NCBI RefSeq assembly: GCF_035609205.1 | Contig: NZ_CP141184.1 | Location: 4,409,001 to 4,473,000, forward strand | DNA: 64,000 bases | Direction of reading: 5' to 3' | DNA from: Hymenobacter sp. GOD-10R | GTDB lineage: Bacteria; Bacteroidota; Bacteroidia; Cytophagales; Hymenobacteraceae | Shown: one piece after another, positions 62,104 through 64,000 of the stretch | How the letters are laid out: every line of letters begins with the position of its first letter | How positions within the stretch are numbered: position 1 is the stretch's first letter | The notes under the pieces: generated by a model | What the model was told of the DNA's origin: nothing | Database searches by the model: none | The model's input: the letters and a program-made list of their open reading frames with translations, nothing else | Translations under genes and position numbers: made by a program

Positions 62104-63535
62104 GAGACGCATTTATCAATACCTAGGCGCAGCCTGCCTGTCGCTATCCGTTGGGGCTTGTAAAATGCCGGAGCTGGTCGTAAAAAACGAGAACCGGACT
62201 GTTCCGGCCAGCTACAACAACGCACCCGCTCAAGATACAGCTAGCACGGGACGGGTTCAGTGGAAGCAGTTCTTCACTGACCCGAACCTAGCCGCTCTGA
62301 TCGATACCGCCCTACGTAACAACCAGGAGCTAAACATTGCGCAGCAAGAAATCCAGATTGCGCGCAATGAGGTGCAGATCCGCAAGGGCGAGTACCTGCC
62401 CTTCGTGGGCCTAGGTGCCAAGGCCGATGCCGCTCGCCCAGGGCGGTACACGCTCCAGGGCGCGACGGAAGAGGAAATCAACATCAAGCCCGAGCACCGC
62501 AACCCGGAGCCGCTCCAGAACTACCAGATTGGTGCTTTTGCCAGCTGGGAAGTAGACATCTGGCACAAGCTGCGCAACGCTCGCAAGTCAGCTGCCCTGC
62601 GCTACCTAGCTACAGTCGAAGGCCGAAACTTCACGGTAACGAACCTGATTGCCGAGATTGCCAACTCGTACTACGAACTCCTGGCGCTTGATAACCAATT
62701 GGCTATTGTTCGGCAGAACATCGAGATTCAAAGCAATGCGCTGCAACTAGTGCGGCTCCAGAAGGAGTCGGCCCGGGTGACGGAGCTGGCGGTTCAACGC
62801 TTTGAAGCGCAGGTTCACAACACGCGTAGCCTGCAGTACAATATTCAGCAGCGCATCACCGAAACCGAGAACCGCATCAACTTTTTGACGGGTCGGTATC
62901 CGCGGCCAATCGTCCGGAACGATGCGTCCTTCAACGACCTGGTGCCCAGCACCATCCAATCGGGTGTTCCCTCGCAGCTGATGCTCAACCGGCCAGATAT
63001 TCGGCAGGCGGAGCAGAACCTAGCAGCGGCGAAGCTGGATGTGCAGATTGCACGCGCTAACTTCTACCCAGCGTTGCGCATTACTGGTTCGGCAGGCTTT
63101 GAGGCATTCAAACCCGGCTTGTTGTTCACGACGCCCGAATCTATGCTGTACTCGTTGGCTGGTGATTTAGTAGCTCCGTTGGTCAACCGGAACGGGATAA
63201 AAGCAGTGTATGGCAACGCCAACGCCCTGCAAACCCAAGCGGCTTACAACTACGAACGAACCGTGTTGAACGCGTATGTAGAGGTATCCAACCAGGTAGC
63301 CAACATCAACAACTTAGCAAATAGCTATAACGAAAAGGCCCAGGAAGTGCAGAACCTAAACCAGTCTGTCGCCATTTCCAACAACCTTTTCCGCTCAGCC
63401 CGGGCCGACTACACGGAAGTGCTGTTTACCCAGCGCGACGCCTTGGAATCGAAGTTTGACTTGATCGAAACCAAGATGCAGCAGCTGAACGCCATGGTCA
63501 ATGTATACCGCGCCCTCGGTGGCGGCTGGCAGTAA
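62096..63535 (+). CDS. RND efflux outer-membrane channel (OprM/NodT family)
   Basis: A 479-residue outer-membrane factor. The ATG at 62096 overlaps the pump stop (ATGCTTAA), a coupling that favours this start over the TTG at 62078. Signal with lipobox VGAC. Two OEP repeats follow: LIDTALRNNQELNIAQQEIQ ... and LMLNRPDIRQAEQNLAAAKL, the NodT-type core motif, plus helices near the end (YTEVLFTQRDALESKFDLIE). Completes a tripartite exporter. Confidence 0.95.
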   Translation: MLKRRIYQYLGAACLSLSVGACKMPELVVKNENRTVPASYNNAPAQDTASTGRVQWKQFFTDPNLAALIDTALRNNQELNIAQQEIQIARNEVQIRKGEYLPFVGLGAKADAARPGRYTLQGATEEEINIKPEHRNPEPLQNYQIGAFASWEVDIWHKLRNARKSAALRYLATVEGRNFTVTNLIAEIANSYYELLALDNQLAIVRQNIEIQSNALQLVRLQKESARVTELAVQRFEAQVHNTRSLQYNIQQRITETENRINFLTGRYPRPIVRNDASFNDLVPSTIQSGVPSQLMLNRPDIRQAEQNLAAAKLDVQIARANFYPALRITGSAGFEAFKPGLLFTTPESMLYSLAGDLVAPLVNRNGIKAVYGNANALQTQAAYNYERTVLNAYVEVSNQVANINNLANSYNEKAQEVQNLNQSVAISNNLFRSARADYTEVLFTQRDALESKFDLIETKMQQLNAMVNVYRALGGGWQ

Positions 63536-63564
63536 AGTAGAGGCCAAACGCTAGGCAAATAGCT

Positions 63565-63689
63565 AGCTCAGGCACAAGAGAATAGGTCGACTCCTTCAGC
63601 ATACTCGCGCAGGCGAGTGGCAACCAAAAGCAGCAAGCAGCTGCCGGAAGCCGCTGAGTGAGTTGACCTATTCTTTTTGTGCCTGGGCT
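63565..63689. terminator. Long imperfect inverted repeat between convergent efflux genes
   Basis: Arms 63565-63600 (AGCTCAGGCACAAGAGAATA...) and 63653-63689 (...CTATTCTTTTTGTGCCTGGG...) are about 36 bp and pair with few mismatches. The 52-base loop has a small hairpin (ACTCGC/GCGAGT). It may end transcription from both sides, or be a MITE-like element. Confidence 0.65.
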
Positions 63690-63721
63690 AATTCGTTGTT
63701 AGAAAAGCTAGGACAGGCTCC

Positions 63722-64000
63722 TTACTGCGCCGCTGCTAGCAATGGCTGTTGGCGCTCAAAGTCGTACAGCGTGAGCGTGCGGAGCTGGTAGTACGCCACC
63801 CAGCAGGCACGCAAGGCAGCAATGTAAGCGCGCTTGGCGCGGTCCTTCTCGCTCTGAGCAATATTGAGGTCGGTGAGGGAAATGCGGCCCACTTGGTAGG
63901 TAGCGCGGGCAATATCGTAGCGGCGCTGCGACAGCGAGTCGGCGCGGGCGGTGAGGGCTAGCTGCTGATCCAAGGGGCCTAGCTGGGCGGCCTGGTTCAG
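63722..64000 (-). CDS. TolC-family outer-membrane protein, C-terminal part (5' end outside window)
   Basis: The frame is open from the right edge to the stop at 63722 (about 92 residues visible). The sequence ATYQVGRISLTDLNIAQSEK is the TolC/OEP repeat that recurs before the last coiled-coil, and ALRACWVAYYQLRTLTLYDF is the typical end of Bacteroidota TolC proteins. The N-terminus and its operon lie beyond the window. Convergent with the efflux operon, so not part of it. Confidence 0.85.
   Translation of the reverse strand: MNQAAQLGPLDQQLALTARADSLSQRRYDIARATYQVGRISLTDLNIAQSEKDRAKRAYIAALRACWVAYYQLRTLTLYDFERQQPLLAAAQ

Noticed and set aside
1..64000. tRNA, rRNA or known riboswitch sequences
   Set aside because: No cloverleaf-like segment with the T-loop consensus and no rRNA-like stretch found by eye; short RNAs could be missed.

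Overview
The window looks like chromosome from a high-GC member of the Bacteroidota, most likely Hymenobacter or a close relative (order Cytophagales). The evidence is TonB-dependent receptors with carboxypeptidase-regulatory-like N-termini, a metalloprotease with a type IX secretion tail, LytS/LytTR signalling, many AraC regulators, almost no Shine-Dalgarno sequences, and promoters of the Bacteroidota type (TTG, 19-21 bases, TAnnTTTG). I see no rRNA, tRNA, CRISPR array, prophage or intact insertion sequence. The tetranucleotide CTAG, usually rare in bacteria, is very common here.

Layout. 1-8078 (minus): an OmpR-type two-component system, then an MHS-family organic acid permease, ATP-dependent PEP carboxykinase, a DctA-type symporter and a porin (cut by the window start). 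This reads as one organic-acid uptake and gluconeogenesis block. 8079-9553: gene-poor, with two possible small genes. 9554-21355: an amino acid permease, a SsuD-like monooxygenase, an AraC/SDR pair, a PhoD-like phosphatase, an ion-channel-like protein, a Crp-type regulator, a DUF4260 protein, a three-gene operon (NmrA-like reductase, AraC, membrane protein) and an F420-type NADP oxidoreductase. 21440-32994: a TonB receptor divergent from a MarR regulator, a Fur-family protein, a universal stress protein, a quinone-reductase/AraC operon whose AraC is a paralogue of the one at 18504, a luciferase-family oxidoreductase, and a pair of DUF2157-like membrane proteins. 33573-41950: a secreted M4 metalloprotease, a DUF559 nuclease, two tandem acetylesterases and a second outer-membrane receptor. 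42408-50944: a LytS/LytTR system, then a minus-strand operon for a MacB/FtsX-type ABC exporter with an NtrC-type regulator and its kinase. 51439-56851: a Thr/Gly-repeat lipoprotein, a small anchored protein, a beta-lactamase-fold hydrolase and an AraC/FAD-monooxygenase operon. 57805-63535: a complete RND efflux operon (adaptor, pump, outer-membrane channel). A second TolC-type gene runs off the right end.

The least ordinary content is intergenic. Three copies of a roughly 130-145 bp nested-palindrome element lie at 29332, 37154 and 43475, one of them 30 bp upstream of the DUF559 nuclease gene. Two further inverted-repeat elements (44501, 46013) have unrelated arms but share with these three a central palindrome close to GTCGTTCAACGAC. 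Inverted repeats also sit at most junctions of the ABC-exporter operon. A constant-core, variable-arm repeat family with a possible nuclease partner is the best candidate for something undescribed.
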